Positions 62,843 through 64,000 of a DNA stretch of 64,000 bases are shown piece after piece (the stretch's first letter is position 1; each line of letters begins with the position of its first letter). This DNA comes from Phorcus lineatus (taxonomy: Eukaryota > Mollusca > Gastropoda > Trochida > Trochidae). Made by a program: the position numbers and the translations under genes. Below the pieces are notes generated by a model that was given only the letters and a program-made list of their open reading frames with translations, had not been told where the DNA came from and ran no database searches. The stretch covers positions 39,790,520 through 39,854,519 of the forward strand of contig OV121089.1 of assembly GCA_921293015.1 (NCBI GenBank), in the 5' to 3' direction.

Positions 62843-63062
62843 CATGGGATGTGGATCCTACCCTTGGAGTTGAAAATTCGATGTGGATCCTACCCTTGGA
62901 GTTGAAAATTAGAAATAATTATACATATCTTTATGCTAGGATATCAATGAGGGTAACATCTAGAGCACAAATTCATTGTAGAGAGTTGAGAATAAGATAT
63001 GACGCAGATCCATCAACTAGGGTAATGATGAGGGTATCACCTAGAGCATAAATTCTTTGTAG
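62843..63062. repeat. two small tandem duplications (32 bp and about 80 bp)
   Basis: GATGTGGATCCTACCCTTGG occurs at 62848 and 62880. Next, ATGAGGGTAWCAYCTAGAGC followed by AAATTC.TTGTAGA occurs at about 62946 and 63026. Confidence 0.8.
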
Positions 63063-63064
63063 AA

Positions 63065-64000
63065 TCACGCTTGATATAAATTCAATAAGCAAAATGATCA
63101 TCTATGGTTTTTCAATTTAATAATGAGCTAACCTTCACTTACTGGCTAGTGGCTCCTCTGCTGAGCTACCTTCCCTTTCAAAACATGGGCCCTGTGTTAT
63201 AGTGCAACTTTTGTAACATTCTTTGAATCTTATGTTCCCAGGTTCTACTTTATGATATGCCTATCTTGCAACATCACAGGAAATCTCTTGTGACAGCTGT
63301 CTAAAATCATTGATAATATTTCATAAATGCTTACTCTGCATTATCCTCAGACACTTGACAACAGTTTTGACTGCCTGTTTTGTGGCTATTGTCATTAATA
63401 CCAACACTTACAATGCCAAAATTATCAGTTCTTAACCATAATTAAATGAATAAATAAAAGTAAACCTTGTAGATGAGTGGCTGATAATAGGCCAACTTAC
63501 AATGAAAGTGCATTGGTTAAACTGTTGTAATGTTTCTTTTCAGAAGTCCTCTAAAAGTCCATACACCTTGCTTCATTATTTCAACAATTTAGATTTTTTT
63601 TATATGGATATGGATTTGATATACTTTTTATTACAGTGATTTGCCTGAAATTTCAAAATTATAGTTGAATAAGAACATTAAGGCTTAAATATACTGCAAA
63701 AATACATATCCAAACTGCACTGAAAGCCCCTAAAGCAGCTTCTAATAAAGCATGTATTACTACATTGCCTCACCTTAGGAAGACTTATTGAGCAGAATTG
63801 CAAAGCTAACAATCTGTCACACTAACTGTAAATCTATAGCTGAATTGATATCTATATACACCTATACAAACCTTCCATCATATCATGACTTTCAATTCTA
63901 TTGGAGATTTTACCAATCATAATATACCGGGTACTTATTTTGAGTTGGTCTCTGGTAATGCTCTGATATCAATAAGTTTTCTACTTTTCTTTCACAATAC
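63065..64000. other. no gene seen
   Basis: AT-rich to the window end; nothing recognised. Confidence 0.35.

Noticed and set aside
1-64000. A multi-gene undescribed system such as a defence or biosynthetic cluster
   Set aside because: Only one supported host gene is present; the rest is repeats, and no gene neighbourhood exists to support such a claim.

Overview
This window is AT-rich, CpG-poor eukaryotic DNA with no operons, no long uninterrupted genes, many microsatellites and a high load of short repeats. The repeats (a tRNA-headed SINE ending in an ACTC run, a GACG-microsatellite element with TAGCTCATCAG ends, a stretch resembling the gastropod GTGAGTGAG...GCAATATTcCAG repeat) and the one protein-coding locus suggest an invertebrate, most likely a mollusc and probably a gastropod. 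That placement rests on remembered repeat families, not on a database search.

I can support only one host gene. It lies on the minus strand and has two exons in the window: exon A 39760-40516, with the start codon at 40468, and exon B 34884-35016. It encodes the N-terminal half of a putative zinc metallopeptidase of the Metallopep family (Pfam PF12044; yeast YIL108W type). The splice sites agree in phase. The next exon should carry the HExxH zinc site. I could not find it in the remaining 34.9 kb, so the next intron is very long, the motif is split by an intron, or the locus is broken.

The rest is intronic or intergenic DNA shaped by mobile elements and tandem repeats. Layout: 1-240 SINE; 2.1-3.5 kb an element with TAGCTCATCAG ends and an internal 145-bp array; 4.8-6.1 kb a 155-bp array; 10.86-13.20 kb a TTAA-flanked element with a hAT-like element nested in it (TIRs, short TSD, internal 211-bp array); 15.3-18.25 kb two tail-to-tail copies of one TA-flanked DNA element sharing a single TA; 19.3-19.5 kb a 33-bp array; 24.6-25.3 kb a LINE tail; 25.6 kb a foldback; 25.86-26.4 kb a diverged 170-bp array; 34.9-40.5 kb the gene; 45.83-47.38 kb a 1.56-kb element with a perfect 6-bp TSD and G5 tracts; 49.3 kb a Penelope-like retroelement remnant; 60.1-60.5 kb a second copy of the GACG element without the array; 62.2-63.1 kb nested tandem repeats.

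Three copies of a foldback repeat (35.1, 50.3 and 58.9 kb) share a central GAGNGAGARCGAG-like core and a downstream TTTATTAC segment, yet their self-complementary arms differ. With the 6-bp-TSD element, this is the most interesting structure in the window. I see no CRISPR array, prophage, operon or multi-gene system.
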